From positions 1-11,443 of the forward strand of contig JAFYPS010000129.1 in the NCBI GenBank assembly GCA_017547395.1: a stretch of DNA of 11,443 nucleotides, given 5' to 3'. The DNA comes from Clostridia bacterium. Its GTDB lineage: Bacteria; Bacillota_A; Clostridia; Oscillospirales; CAG-272. The position numbers and the translations under genes were made by a program. Numbering within the stretch: position 1 is the first letter of the stretch; each line of letters opens with the position of its first letter. Positions 1 to 6,935 of this stretch are shown piece by piece. The notes beneath the pieces were generated by a model. The model was not told where the DNA came from, ran no database searches, and was given only the letters and a program-made list of their open reading frames with translations.

Positions 1-107
1 ACTTTGACAGTGCCGGCGCAAAGAGCACAGACCCAATGCTGAACGTTCTCGAAAGTCTTAAAGAGGCTATCGATGAATACCTTGAAGAAAATGAAAACAA
101 AAAATAA
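1..107 (+). CDS. gdpP: GdpP-like cyclic-di-AMP phosphodiesterase, C-terminal end (partial)
   Basis: Only the last 34 codons are present; the first whole codon is at position 3 and the stop TAA at 105-107. The remnant begins FDSAGA, which fits the end of the Gly-Gly-His substrate-binding motif of a DHHA1 domain, and continues into an amphipathic, acidic helix (LESLKEAIDEYLEE) and a charged tail, as at the C-terminus of GdpP/YybT proteins. Members of that family are membrane-bound DHH/DHHA1 phosphodiesterases that degrade cyclic di-AMP. The position directly upstream of rplI, 21 bases away, is the usual place for gdpP in Bacillota and supports the call. The catalytic DHH motif, PAS and membrane parts lie outside the window, so the assignment rests on a short tail plus gene order. 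Confidence 0.7.
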   Translation, partial: FDSAGAKSTDPMLNVLESLKEAIDEYLEENENKK

Positions 108-128
108 CGAAAAGTGAGGACATAGATT

Positions 129-578
129 ATGAAAGTTATTCTTATCAAAGACGTAAAAGGAAGCGGCAAGGCAGGTGCGGTTGTAGACGTATCCGACGGA
201 TTTGCACGTAACTTCCTCATTCCCAAGGGACTTGCAAAGGTTGCGGATGCAGGCTCGCTCAGCGACCTTAAGAATAAAGAAGCCGCAAGACTTCACAAAA
301 TCGAAGTTGACAAGGCTGAGGCAAGAGAGCTTGCAGCAAAGCTTGAGGGAATCCTTGTAAAAATAGATGCAACTCACGGCGCAGACGGCCGTCTTTACGG
401 CTCGATAACCTCTCAGCACGTTGCAGACGAACTTAAAAAAGCAAGCGGCATTGACATTGACAAGCGCAAGATCGTGCTTGACAACCCCATCAAAGCATAT
501 GGCAAATACGAAATCCCCGTTAAGCTCTACGGCAGCGAAATTCAGGGTAAAATCAACCTCATTGTTACTGAAAAATAA
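129..578 (+). CDS. rplI: 50S ribosomal protein bL9
   Basis: The 149-residue product has the normal length for bL9, a two-domain protein of the large ribosomal subunit that binds 23S rRNA near the L1 stalk and helps hold reading frame. The N-terminal rRNA-binding domain shows the family signature: MKVILIKDVKGSGKAG at residues 1-16, then DGFARNFLIPKGLA at 23-36. A long connecting helix rich in Lys, Glu and Ala (about 45-75) leads to the C-terminal domain with GRLYGSIT at about 86-93. The ATG at 129 is preceded by GAGG at 116-119 with suitable spacing. The gene lies between gdpP and dnaB, as is usual in Bacillota. Its last 21 bases, including the stop codon, are repeated exactly at 714-734 (see repeat entries). 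Confidence 0.97.
   Translation: MKVILIKDVKGSGKAGAVVDVSDGFARNFLIPKGLAKVADAGSLSDLKNKEAARLHKIEVDKAEARELAAKLEGILVKIDATHGADGRLYGSITSQHVADELKKASGIDIDKRKIVLDNPIKAYGKYEIPVKLYGSEIQGKINLIVTEK
558..578 (+). repeat. 21-bp direct repeat, left copy (3' end of rplI)
   Basis: The last 21 bases of rplI, from CTCATTG through the TAA stop, recur without mismatch at 714-734, 156 bases downstream. Identity stops sharply on both sides: base 557 differs from 713 and base 579 differs from 735. This copy is the functional end of the coding sequence. Confidence 0.9.
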
Positions 579-596
579 ACAATTCATTTAAAATTC

Positions 597-629
597 GTTT
601 TTAAGACGGACACGTGCCGGCTTAAAAAC
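597..629. repeat. Inverted repeat / hairpin 1 of the rplI-dnaB insert
   Basis: GTTTTTAAG at 597-605 pairs perfectly with CTTAAAAAC at 621-629. The interior (607-619) can extend the stem with CGG/CCG around a central CACGTG. No T-run follows, so it is not a standard terminator. Confidence 0.75.
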
Positions 630-637
630 TCCTTAAG

Positions 638-675
638 GAACGCGAGCGGTCGAGCGAGTCGCGAGACTTGCGTTC
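638..675. repeat. Inverted repeat / hairpin 2 of the rplI-dnaB insert
   Basis: GAACGCGAG at 638-646 pairs with CTTGCGTTC at 667-675, nine pairs with one G-T wobble. The GC-rich interior can form a smaller stem (GG-CGA at 649-653 with TCGC at 659-662, one base bulged). It is much more GC-rich than the flanks. Confidence 0.65.
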
Positions 676-679
676 TCAC

Positions 680-705
680 CACGTCAAAACCTTGGTTTTG
701 ACGTG
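680..705. repeat. Inverted repeat / hairpin 3 of the rplI-dnaB insert, perfect 12-bp stem
   Basis: CACGTCAAAACC at 680-691 is the exact reverse complement of GGTTTTGACGTG at 694-705, with only TT between. A 12-bp perfect palindrome with a 2-base centre could be a protein-binding operator or a very stable hairpin or cruciform. It is not followed by a T-tract, which argues against an intrinsic terminator. Confidence 0.85.
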
Positions 706-713
706 CGATTAGT

Positions 714-734
714 CTCATTGTTACTGAAAAATAA
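714..734 (+). repeat. 21-bp direct repeat, right copy (non-coding duplicate of the rplI end)
   Basis: This is an exact copy of 558-578 lying outside any gene, five bases before the dnaB Shine-Dalgarno site. It retains what was the rplI C-terminal codons and stop. It is either a long target-site duplication or the junction of a small tandem duplication. Confidence 0.9.
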
Positions 735-738
735 TTTT

Positions 739-745
739 TAAGGAG
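739..745 (+). promoter_or_regulatory. Ribosome binding site of dnaB (supports TTG start)
   Basis: TAAGGAG lies seven bases before the TTG at 753. This spacing decides the start, since no in-frame ATG with a comparable site is nearby. Confidence 0.85.
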
Positions 746-752
746 AATTGCT

Positions 753-2099
753 TTGAACAGCGATTTCACAAGAAAAATGCCTGTGGCAATCGAGGCAGAG
801 CAATCTGTTCTCGGTTCCATTCTTATAGATCCCGAATGCTTTGACAAAATCGCGGGGCTTATCACAAGCGACGACTTCTATCTTGAAGAGCATAAGAGCA
901 TATTTGAAACAATGAAAGAGCTTTACAAGAAGAACCGTAAGATCGACCCCGTTACTCTTGTTGACGCGCTTGCAAGCGACGGTGTTTACGACAAGGCAGG
1001 CGGAGCAGAATACATCAGAATCATAGCAAAAACAGTCCCCTCTCCGGGTAACATTCTTGACTATGCAAAAATCGTCAAGGACAAAAGCACTCTCCGCAGT
1101 CTTATAACAGTTTGCGAGGACATCTCCGGCGAGGCTTATTCCGAGGTCGGCGAGGTTGCACATATGCTCGACGCCGCCGAGCAACGTATCTTTGCAATCG
1201 CGGAAAAACGCGAATCCAAGAACTTTGAAAAAATCAACGACGTACTTACAAGAGTTTATGCACATCTTGAACTGATTTCAAAGGACAAGAGCGCACTCAA
1301 GGGTACGTCAACCGGCTTTTCGGGAATCGACCGCGTGCTTGTCGGTATGGGCGACAGCGACCTTGTGCTTGTCGGCGCACGTCCCGGTATGGGTAAAACC
1401 TCATTTTGTCTTAACATAGGCACAAACGTTGCAAAGACAACGAACAAAGCGGTTGCTATCTTTTCTCTTGAAATGTCAGCCGACCAGCTCGTACAGCGTG
1501 TGCTTTCAAGTGAAGCTATGGTTGAAAGTAATGCGCTACGCGGCGGAAACCTTTCTGAGGAAGACTGGGTAAAGCTTGCACACGCGGCAAGCGAGCTTGC
1601 GGAATGCGACATTCTTATCGACGATACCACGGGACAGACGATAACGGGTATGAAGGCAAAACTTCGCCGCGTTAAAAATCTCGGTCTCGTTATTATCGAC
1701 TATCTCCAGCTTATGAACTCCGACAGAAAGATTGACAACAGAGTTCAGGAGGTTGCAGATATTTCCCGAAACCTCAAAATTATGGCAAAGGAACTCAACG
1801 TTCCTATTATATGCTGTGCTCAGCTTTCCCGCGGACCCGAATCGAGAACGGACAAAAAACCTATGCTTTCCGACCTTCGTGACTCGGGTGCAATCGAGCA
1901 GGACGCCGACGTTGTAATGTTCATCTACCGCGACGAATATTATAAGACCGACCGCCCCGCAGGTGAAGAGGAGCAGGCTGCGAACACCGCCTCGATCATC
2001 ATCGCCAAAAACCGTCACGGCGGTACCGGCGAAATCAAGGTTGGCTGGATAGGTCAGTACACCAAGTTCCGCACCATCGACTCGGAAATGAATGAGTAA
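753..2099 (+). CDS. dnaB: Replicative DNA helicase DnaB
   Basis: The 448-residue product is a full-length DnaB, the hexameric 5'-3' helicase that unwinds DNA at the replication fork in the cytoplasm. The N-terminal domain (about residues 8-110) contains IEAEQSVLGSIL, the typical DnaB opening. After a linker, the RecA-like ATPase domain shows Walker A GARPGMGKTS at 208-217, Walker B LVIIDYLQL at 312-320, and the late motifs SDLRDSGAIEQDADVV (373-388) and AKNRHGGTGEI (418-428), which contains the family's conserved basic residues. Translation starts at a TTG with a strong Shine-Dalgarno site. No intein is present. The gene follows rplI, as usual in Bacillota, but is separated from it by the repeat-flanked insert. 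Its end overlaps tilS by eight bases, so the two are probably translated in a coupled way. Confidence 0.97.
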   Translation: MNSDFTRKMPVAIEAEQSVLGSILIDPECFDKIAGLITSDDFYLEEHKSIFETMKELYKKNRKIDPVTLVDALASDGVYDKAGGAEYIRIIAKTVPSPGNILDYAKIVKDKSTLRSLITVCEDISGEAYSEVGEVAHMLDAAEQRIFAIAEKRESKNFEKINDVLTRVYAHLELISKDKSALKGTSTGFSGIDRVLVGMGDSDLVLVGARPGMGKTSFCLNIGTNVAKTTNKAVAIFSLEMSADQLVQRVLSSEAMVESNALRGGNLSEEDWVKLAHAASELAECDILIDDTTGQTITGMKAKLRRVKNLGLVIIDYLQLMNSDRKIDNRVQEVADISRNLKIMAKELNVPIICCAQLSRGPESRTDKKPMLSDLRDSGAIEQDADVVMFIYRDEYYKTDRPAGEEEQAANTASIIIAKNRHGGTGEIKVGWIGQYTKFRTIDSEMNE

Positions 2100-3429
2100 T
2101 ATGAATATTACCGAAAAATTTTCCGCAGCACTTGAGGTTTTCGACCTCCGTGGCGGCGTGCTTATTGCACTTTCCGGCGGAGCAGACTCGGTATGCCTTG
2201 CTAATCTGTTTTTAGATGCGAAAAGATGCGGCAATTTTGGCTTTGAACTTGCCGCAGCACACCTCAACCACTCTCTCAGGGGGGAAGAGGCAAACAGAGA
2301 TGAAAACTTCTGCCGCGAATTCTGCGAAAAAAACGGCATCCGCTTTTTTTCAAAAAAGCTTGACATAAACAAAATGGCAAGTGAAAGCGGTCGCTCAACC
2401 GAGGAAGAAGCAAGAGTTGCACGCTATTCGTTTTTCGAGGATATCCTGAAAAGCGAGAGCTGCCTTTCATACGTAGCAACCGCGCATAATAAAAATGACC
2501 TTGCGGAAACTATTTTACTGAACATGGTGCGCGGAAGCGGGATTGACGGGCTTCGCTCGATTCCGAAAAGGCGCGATAATATCATCCGCCCCATTCTTGA
2601 TGCAAGCCGCAAAGAGATTCTTGGATATCTTGACGAAAAAGGCGTTAAATACGTTACAGACAGTACAAATCTCACTGACGAGTACAGTCGTAACAAAATC
2701 CGCCTGAACGTTATGCCACACCTTGCAAGCATTTCCGAAGGGTATCTTGAATGTATCTGCCGCACGTCTTCTTTGCTTGCAAAAGACGCGGAGTACCTGA
2801 ATGCAGAAGCTGACAAAGTGTACGGTGAAGTTGTATTTAACGGTGCGATGCACACAAAAAAAGCACAAAACCTTCACAGGGCGATGCTTCCAAGAGTTAT
2901 AAAAAGGCTGTATAATAACAGTGGCTTTTCATCGCTTGAAGAAACCCATATAGATGCGATATGCAATATGCTGCATATCGGAAAAGAGAACTTTTCCCTA
3001 TCGCTTCACGGTTGTGATGCGATATGCGAGCGCGGGATACTGCGTTTTGCAAAAAAAGAAAGTGCCTCTATTTTCTCACTGCCGATAAAAATCGGTGAAA
3101 AAACGGTTCTTCCTACAAAAACCGAAGTACTTCTTTCAAAAGAAAAGCTTTGCGGCAGTGTGCCGCTTAAAGCCGATGCCCTATGCGGAAACCTTGTGCT
3201 TCGCTCCCGCAAAGACGGCGACACTATCCGCCAAAAGGGCAAAACCCACAAAATCAAACGTATGATTTCGGATAAAAAACTCTGCCAAAGCGAAAAGGAC
3301 GGGTTGTTTTTCCTGACGTGCGATGATGAAATTATATACACCAATCTCCCCGCCATAGCCGACAAGGCTTTTACAAAAGGCGGCGAAAACTGTATCTATT
3401 TATTGACCAAGGAGAATTTGACGTTATGA
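2092..3429 (+). CDS. tilS: tRNA(Ile)-lysidine synthetase TilS
   Basis: TilS uses ATP and lysine to convert the wobble C34 of the CAU-anticodon isoleucine tRNA to lysidine, changing its decoding from AUG to AUA and its charging to isoleucine. The 445-residue product begins with a PP-loop N-type ATP pyrophosphatase domain: SGGADS at residues 28-33, AAAHLNHSLRGEEA at 54-67, and TAHNKNDLAETILLNMVRGSG at about 130-150. A middle substrate-binding region and a C-terminal TilS domain follow, with RKDGDTIRQKGKTHKIKRMI at about 373-392 and a terminal EIIY strand. The ATG at 2092 overlaps the end of dnaB; a second in-frame ATG at 2101 is possible. Neither has a strong Shine-Dalgarno site, which suggests coupling to dnaB translation. 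The gene overlaps hpt by four bases. Confidence 0.95.
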   Translation: MSNMNITEKFSAALEVFDLRGGVLIALSGGADSVCLANLFLDAKRCGNFGFELAAAHLNHSLRGEEANRDENFCREFCEKNGIRFFSKKLDINKMASESGRSTEEEARVARYSFFEDILKSESCLSYVATAHNKNDLAETILLNMVRGSGIDGLRSIPKRRDNIIRPILDASRKEILGYLDEKGVKYVTDSTNLTDEYSRNKIRLNVMPHLASISEGYLECICRTSSLLAKDAEYLNAEADKVYGEVVFNGAMHTKKAQNLHRAMLPRVIKRLYNNSGFSSLEETHIDAICNMLHIGKENFSLSLHGCDAICERGILRFAKKESASIFSLPIKIGEKTVLPTKTEVLLSKEKLCGSVPLKADALCGNLVLRSRKDGDTIRQKGKTHKIKRMISDKKLCQSEKDGLFFLTCDDEIIYTNLPAIADKAFTKGGENCIYLLTKENLTL

Positions 3430-3974
3430 ACAATGATATTTTAAAGGTACTCGTAAGCGAGCAGGAAATTGACGAGATTACCACAAGGCTTGCGGCTGAA
3501 ATCGACCGTGACTACGCAGGAAAGAGCGACCATCTCGTGCTTCTCGGAATTTTAAAGGGTTCCGTTCCTTTTCTCGCCGACCTTATGAAAAAGGTTAAGT
3601 CCAACCCCGAAATAGAGCTTATGAAGGTTTCGTCATACGGCAGCGGCACAAAAACCTCCGGAAGCGTCAAAATCATTCTTGACTGGCAGAGAAATAATAT
3701 CACGGAATGTGATATTATCATCATCGAGGATATCATCGACAGCGGTCGAACCCTCTCTTACCTCTGCGAATACCTCAAGCAAAAGGGTGCGAAGAGTGTC
3801 CGCGCCTGTACCATGCTTGACAAGCCCTCCCGCCGCGAGGTTGATTTCACACCCGATTATTGCGGCAAAGAGGTTCCCGACGAGTTTGTAGTAGGCTACG
3901 GACTCGACTACGCGGAAATGTACCGCGCACTTCCCTTCGTCGGCGTACTCAAACCCGAGGTTTATGAGAAATAA
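3426..3974 (+). CDS. hpt: Hypoxanthine (guanine) phosphoribosyltransferase
   Basis: This cytoplasmic purine-salvage enzyme joins hypoxanthine or guanine to PRPP to give IMP or GMP. The 182-residue length fits the bacterial family. The PRPP-binding signature is clear: IIIIEDIIDSGRTL at residues 97-110, with the two acidic residues followed by DSGRT. Also visible are the N-terminal GILKGSVPF (41-49), the flexible active-site loop SSYGSGTKTSG (69-79) and the C-terminal base-binding segment DEFVVGYGLDYAEMYRALPF (152-171). The start ATG overlaps the tilS stop as ATGA, and AAGGAG at 3409-3414 lies within tilS. The order tilS-hpt-ftsH is conserved in Bacillota, which supports both neighbouring calls. 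Confidence 0.96.
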   Translation: MNNDILKVLVSEQEIDEITTRLAAEIDRDYAGKSDHLVLLGILKGSVPFLADLMKKVKSNPEIELMKVSSYGSGTKTSGSVKIILDWQRNNITECDIIIIEDIIDSGRTLSYLCEYLKQKGAKSVRACTMLDKPSRREVDFTPDYCGKEVPDEFVVGYGLDYAEMYRALPFVGVLKPEVYEK

Positions 3975-4013
3975 TTCTCCTTTTTGGACATAATACTTTA
4001 AAGCACTTCTATT

Positions 4014-4027
4014 TTTCCGTGCGGAAA
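4014..4027 (+). promoter_or_regulatory. Small inverted repeat covering the weak ftsH ribosome-binding region
   Basis: In the 70-base gap between hpt and ftsH, TTTCC (4014-4018) can pair with GGAAA (4023-4027) around GTGC. The right arm contains most of the only Shine-Dalgarno-like stretch upstream of ftsH (GGAAAGG, 4023-4029), which is also farther from the ATG than usual. The stem is short, so a regulatory role is only a suggestion. Confidence 0.25.
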
Positions 4028-4044
4028 GGCTTGGTTACCACTAA

Positions 4045-6087
4045 ATGAACAAAAATTTCAAGGTCATTCTTTCCTATATACTTGTGTTCGCCGTACTGCT
4101 TATCATCGGCTCGAATTTTCTGAATTTTACAGGTAAAGAAGAGAAGACCGTTTACAGTGACATAGTTGAATTCTTTGAAAAAGAGCAGGTAAAATATTTT
4201 GAAATAAACGAAAGCAATCTGCTCACACTCACCTTGCACGAGGAGGTTAAGCTTCCTAACGGCAAGACGAAGAACAAAGAACTTTCGTACTACCTCCGCG
4301 ACCCCGCATACTTCTTAAACGATATAAAACCCATGCTCGACGAGCAGATTGAAAGCGGCATTCTCGACGACTATGATATGCCCGCATCAGAGCCTCTCCC
4401 GTGGTGGGTAAGCTTCCTCCCCTACATCATCATTTCCGTATTGATGATAGGTTTCTGGATTTATATGGGTCGCCAGATGGGTGGCGGAGGCGGCAAAATT
4501 GCCTCCTTTGGCAAAGCTCGAGTAAAGCTCGGTTCTGACGAAAAGAACCGCGTTACCTTTAAAGACGTTGCGGGCGCAGATGAAGAAAAGGAAGAACTCG
4601 AGGAGGTTGTTGAATTTCTCAAGAACCCCAAGGAGTTTGAAAAGCTCGGCGCAAAGATTCCGCACGGTGTTCTCCTTATGGGCCCTCCCGGTACCGGTAA
4701 AACTCTGCTTGCAAAGGCTGTCGCAGGTGAAGCAAACGTTCCCTTCTACTCGATTTCGGGCTCCGACTTTGTAGAAATGTACGTCGGCGTCGGCGCATCA
4801 CGTGTACGCGACTTGTTTGAAACGGCGCGCCGCCATCCCGCTTCTATCGTATTCATCGACGAAATCGATGCCGTAGGCCGTCAGCGCGGCACAGGTCTTG
4901 GCGGCGGCCATGACGAGCGCGAGCAGACCTTAAATCAGCTTCTCGTTGAGATGGACGGCTTTGGCAACGGTAGCGGTATCATTGTTATCGCGGCCACAAA
5001 CCGTGCCGACATCCTTGACCCCGCACTTCTCCGTCCCGGCCGTTTTGACCGTCAGATTACAGTAAACTATCCCGACATCAAGGGCCGTGAAGCAATCCTC
5101 AACGTCCATGCAAGAAATAAACCCTTTGAAAGCGACGTTGATTTCTCCACTATTGCAAAATCCACCGTTGGATTTACGGGTGCGGACCTTGCAAACCTCC
5201 TTAACGAGGCGGCTCTCCTTGCGGCTCGCCGCAAAAAGAGCCTTATCGGTATGAATGATATCGAAGATGCATTTACCAAGATTATCGTCGGTCCGCAGAA
5301 AAAATCGAAAAAGATTTCCGACAAGGAAAAGAAACTCACCGCTTATCACGAGGCAGGACACGCTATCGCAACAAAGATTATTCAGCCTGACGAAAGCGTT
5401 CACCAGATTTCTATCATCCCCGCGGGTATGGCTGGCGGATATACCCTCTCTCTTCCCAAAGAAGACCGCTCATACAAGTCAAAGGGCGATATGGAGGCAG
5501 AAATCGTTACCCTCCTCGGCGGCAGATGTGCTGAGGCGCTTATTATGGGCGACATTTCGACAGGTGCATCCAACGACATCGAGCGTGCAACGTCTATCGC
5601 GCGCAGTATGGTAATGCGCTACGGTATGAGCGACAAGCTCGGTCCGATCGTTTACGGCACCGACCACTCAAGCGTGTTCCTCGGCAGAGATTTCTCCACC
5701 TCGCAGAATTACTCCGACAAGACCGCATATGACATTGACGAAGAAATTCAGCGCATTGTCAAGGACGCGTATGCAAAGGTTGAGCAGATCCTGAAAGACA
5801 ATATGGATAAACTCCATTTTGTTGCCTCCTTCCTCTTCAAGAATGAGATTATGGAAGAAGATCAGTTTGAAGCGGCTATGGCGAGCGAAAACCCCTCCGT
5901 TGAGGAGATTGAAGCTCTCAAGAGCGAACGTGCAAAGCGTTCTGAATTTGAGAATGCAGAGGCTAAAAAGCGCCGTGATAACGAGGATGCGGAGCGTATC
6001 CGCAGATTTGAGGAAACGGCTGAAAAGATTGCCGAAGAAATCGAACGCGAAGAAAACGGCGAGTTCCCGCCTAAACCTAAAGATTAA
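4045..6087 (+). CDS. ftsH: ATP-dependent zinc metalloprotease FtsH
   Basis: FtsH is a hexameric AAA+ protease of the cytoplasmic membrane that extracts and degrades misfolded membrane proteins and some regulators. The 680-residue product has two membrane segments (about 7-27 and 119-141) flanking an extracytoplasmic domain, then a glycine-rich linker. The AAA domain shows Walker A GPPGTGKT (213-220), Walker B IVFIDEID (268-275), and the second region of homology with arginine fingers R330 and R333 in RPGRFDR. The protease domain has the zinc motif HEAGH at 435-439, with D511 (in [10 protein letters not shown]) as probable third ligand. The C-terminal 60 residues are very rich in Glu, Lys and Arg and probably form a coiled coil. 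An in-frame stop directly precedes the ATG at 4045, so no longer start exists. The gene ends its operon at a strong terminator. Confidence 0.97.
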   Translation: MNKNFKVILSYILVFAVLLIIGSNFLNFTGKEEKTVYSDIVEFFEKEQVKYFEINESNLLTLTLHEEVKLPNGKTKNKELSYYLRDPAYFLNDIKPMLDEQIESGILDDYDMPASEPLPWWVSFLPYIIISVLMIGFWIYMGRQMGGGGGKIASFGKARVKLGSDEKNRVTFKDVAGADEEKEELEEVVEFLKNPKEFEKLGAKIPHGVLLMGPPGTGKTLLAKAVAGEANVPFYSISGSDFVEMYVGVGASRVRDLFETARRHPASIVFIDEIDAVGRQRGTGLGGGHDEREQTLNQLLVEMDGFGNGSGIIVIAATNRADILDPALLRPGRFDRQITVNYPDIKGREAILNVHARNKPFESDVDFSTIAKSTVGFTGADLANLLNEAALLAARRKKSLIGMNDIEDAFTKIIVGPQKKSKKISDKEKKLTAYHEAGHAIATKIIQPDESVHQISIIPAGMAGGYTLSLPKEDRSYKSKGDMEAEIVTLLGGRCAEALIMGDISTGASNDIERATSIARSMVMRYGMSDKLGPIVYGTDHSSVFLGRDFSTSQNYSDKTAYDIDEEIQRIVKDAYAKVEQILKDNMDKLHFVASFLFKNEIMEEDQFEAAMASENPSVEEIEALKSERAKRSEFENAEAKKRRDNEDAERIRRFEETAEKIAEEIEREENGEFPPKPKD

Positions 6088-6088
6088 C

Positions 6089-6121
6089 AAAAAACAGACG
6101 GCAAAAGCCGTCTGTTTTTTT
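6089..6121 (+). terminator. Intrinsic terminator after ftsH
   Basis: ACAGACGGC pairs perfectly with GCCGTCTGT around an AAAA loop (6103-6106). It is preceded by an A-run and followed by seven T residues. It closes the housekeeping unit and separates it from the cytochrome genes. Confidence 0.95.
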
Positions 6122-6147
6122 GTCCGTGAATTCACATTAACATATAG

Positions 6148-6176
6148 TTGACAAAAAAAGTGTACAATGGTAAAAT
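6148..6176 (+). promoter_or_regulatory. Strong sigma-A type promoter of the cytochrome locus
   Basis: A consensus -35 box TTGACA (6148-6153) is followed after exactly 17 bases by TAAAAT (6171-6176), which matches TATAAT at five of six positions. A TG at 6168-6169 adds an extended -10 element. Transcription would start near 6183, about 24 bases before the ATG at 6207. No obvious operator palindrome overlaps it, so strong constitutive expression is possible, although an activator or repressor without a palindromic site cannot be excluded. Confidence 0.85.
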
Positions 6177-6206
6177 TATTATATAAAATAGGAAAGGAAA
6201 AAGGCT

Positions 6207-6935
6207 ATGTCAAAGAAATTATCGTTAATTCTTTACCTCGCTCTTGCGGGTGTCTGCCTTGCCTTTTTTATACTTACCGTGCTTGCCTCGACAAAAAACA
6301 ACGGGATATTGCAAGGCGGATATTCAGCCGCCGCGCTTACTGTTTTTGCGGTTTTTCTCGCAGTTTCCGTAATTGCATATAACCCTAACGCTACTTTTTA
6401 TTCAATCGGCTTTTACCTGACGCACGCGGGCATTCTGTTTTTCCTTGTCGGATGCCTTATCTATGCCATTTTCGGCTACTCCGTTACGGTTTCGCCGCCA
6501 AGCGTTGCATCCCTCACGCAGGGCGTTCAGGGTGAGATGTACAACGACGGTGCCGAAATTCCGAGCGGATACTATAACCGCATACCTGCGAAAGACGGCG
6601 GCATAATCGATCTTGGCTTCAACTTTCGCGTAACCGACTTTGTAACCGAATACTATGACGGTACCGAAAACGTCAAGCACTATGAAGCAACTCTCGGCAT
6701 TCTTGACGGACAAAACGAGATCGAAAGAAGCCTTACCGTAAATCACCCGATATACGTAAACGGCTGGAAAATCTATCTTATGTCGGTGTCCCGAAACGGA
6801 CTGTACGGATATGACGAGGTATCGCTTACCTTCAAGCGCGATCCCGGAGAAATTCTTTCAACGTCGGGAATTATCCTCACGGTCCTCGGTGTGTTTTCAA
6901 TGTCATTCCTTCGTAAAAAGGAGGGAGAACGTTGA
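6207..6935 (+). CDS. resB: ResB-like (Ccs1) cytochrome c biogenesis protein, short form
   Basis: ResB works with CcsA/ResC in system II cytochrome c maturation, carrying haem across the membrane and attaching it to CXXCH cysteines of exported apocytochromes. The 242-residue product has three N-terminal membrane segments (about 7-29, 39-57 and 66-90), an extracytoplasmic domain (about 92-212) and a last membrane segment (about 216-235). Family-like signatures are LTVNHPIYVNGWKIYLMSVS (176-195), matching the 'N-x-P-x-x-x-x-G-x-x-I-Y' region, and RDPGEILSTSG (211-221) leading into the final helix. It is about half the length of Bacillus ResB but similar to compact ResB-like proteins. GGAAAGGA (6191-6198) precedes the ATG. 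Its stop overlaps the ccsA start (TTGA). The adjacent CcsA gene makes the assignment firm despite low expected identity. Confidence 0.85.
   Translation: MSKKLSLILYLALAGVCLAFFILTVLASTKNNGILQGGYSAAALTVFAVFLAVSVIAYNPNATFYSIGFYLTHAGILFFLVGCLIYAIFGYSVTVSPPSVASLTQGVQGEMYNDGAEIPSGYYNRIPAKDGGIIDLGFNFRVTDFVTEYYDGTENVKHYEATLGILDGQNEIERSLTVNHPIYVNGWKIYLMSVSRNGLYGYDEVSLTFKRDPGEILSTSGIILTVLGVFSMSFLRKKEGER
6917..6925 (+). promoter_or_regulatory. Ribosome binding site of ccsA (supports TTG start)
   Basis: AAAGGAGGG lies six bases before TTG at 6932. The site is inside the resB coding sequence, so the overlapping TTGA start/stop would be translated efficiently. Confidence 0.85.

Larger units (their letters stand above)
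579..713. mobile_element. Putative small non-coding insertion (MITE-like), made of three hairpins
   Basis: This 135-base stretch between the two 21-bp repeats has no credible reading frame. It is almost fully covered by three inverted repeats (597-629, 638-675 and 680-705). Removing one repeat copy plus the insert would leave the rplI stop 18 bases upstream of the dnaB TTG start with its Shine-Dalgarno site intact, which looks like the ancestral compact arrangement. I infer an insertion or segmental duplication event. No clear terminal inverted repeats are visible and no transposase is encoded here, so it would be non-autonomous if mobile. It could instead be a structured RNA element acting between rplI and dnaB. 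Whether copies exist elsewhere in the genome cannot be seen. Confidence 0.45.

Noticed and set aside
698..735. Promoter for dnaB inside the insert (TTGACG with a downstream AATAAT)
   Set aside because: The spacing between these boxes is 26 bases, and no good -10 box is found at 16-18 bases.
584..1265. Minus-strand open frames across the rplI-dnaB gap and the start of dnaB
   Set aside because: They lie antisense to the clear dnaB coding sequence or across inverted repeats, have no ribosome sites and show no recognisable protein features.
3966..3985. GAGAA/TTCTC hairpin followed by T residues at the end of hpt as a terminator
   Set aside because: The stem is only five mostly A-T pairs and overlaps the stop region; it is too weak to call, and tilS-hpt-ftsH is often co-transcribed.
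6163..6168. TACAAT as the -10 box with TTGACA at 6148
   Set aside because: The spacing is only 9 bases; TAAAAT at 6171-6176 gives the correct 17-base spacer and has an extended TG.
6167..6382. Open frame starting at ATG 6167
   Set aside because: Its start overlaps the -10 region, so it would not be on the transcript, and it is out of frame with the clear ResB-like protein.
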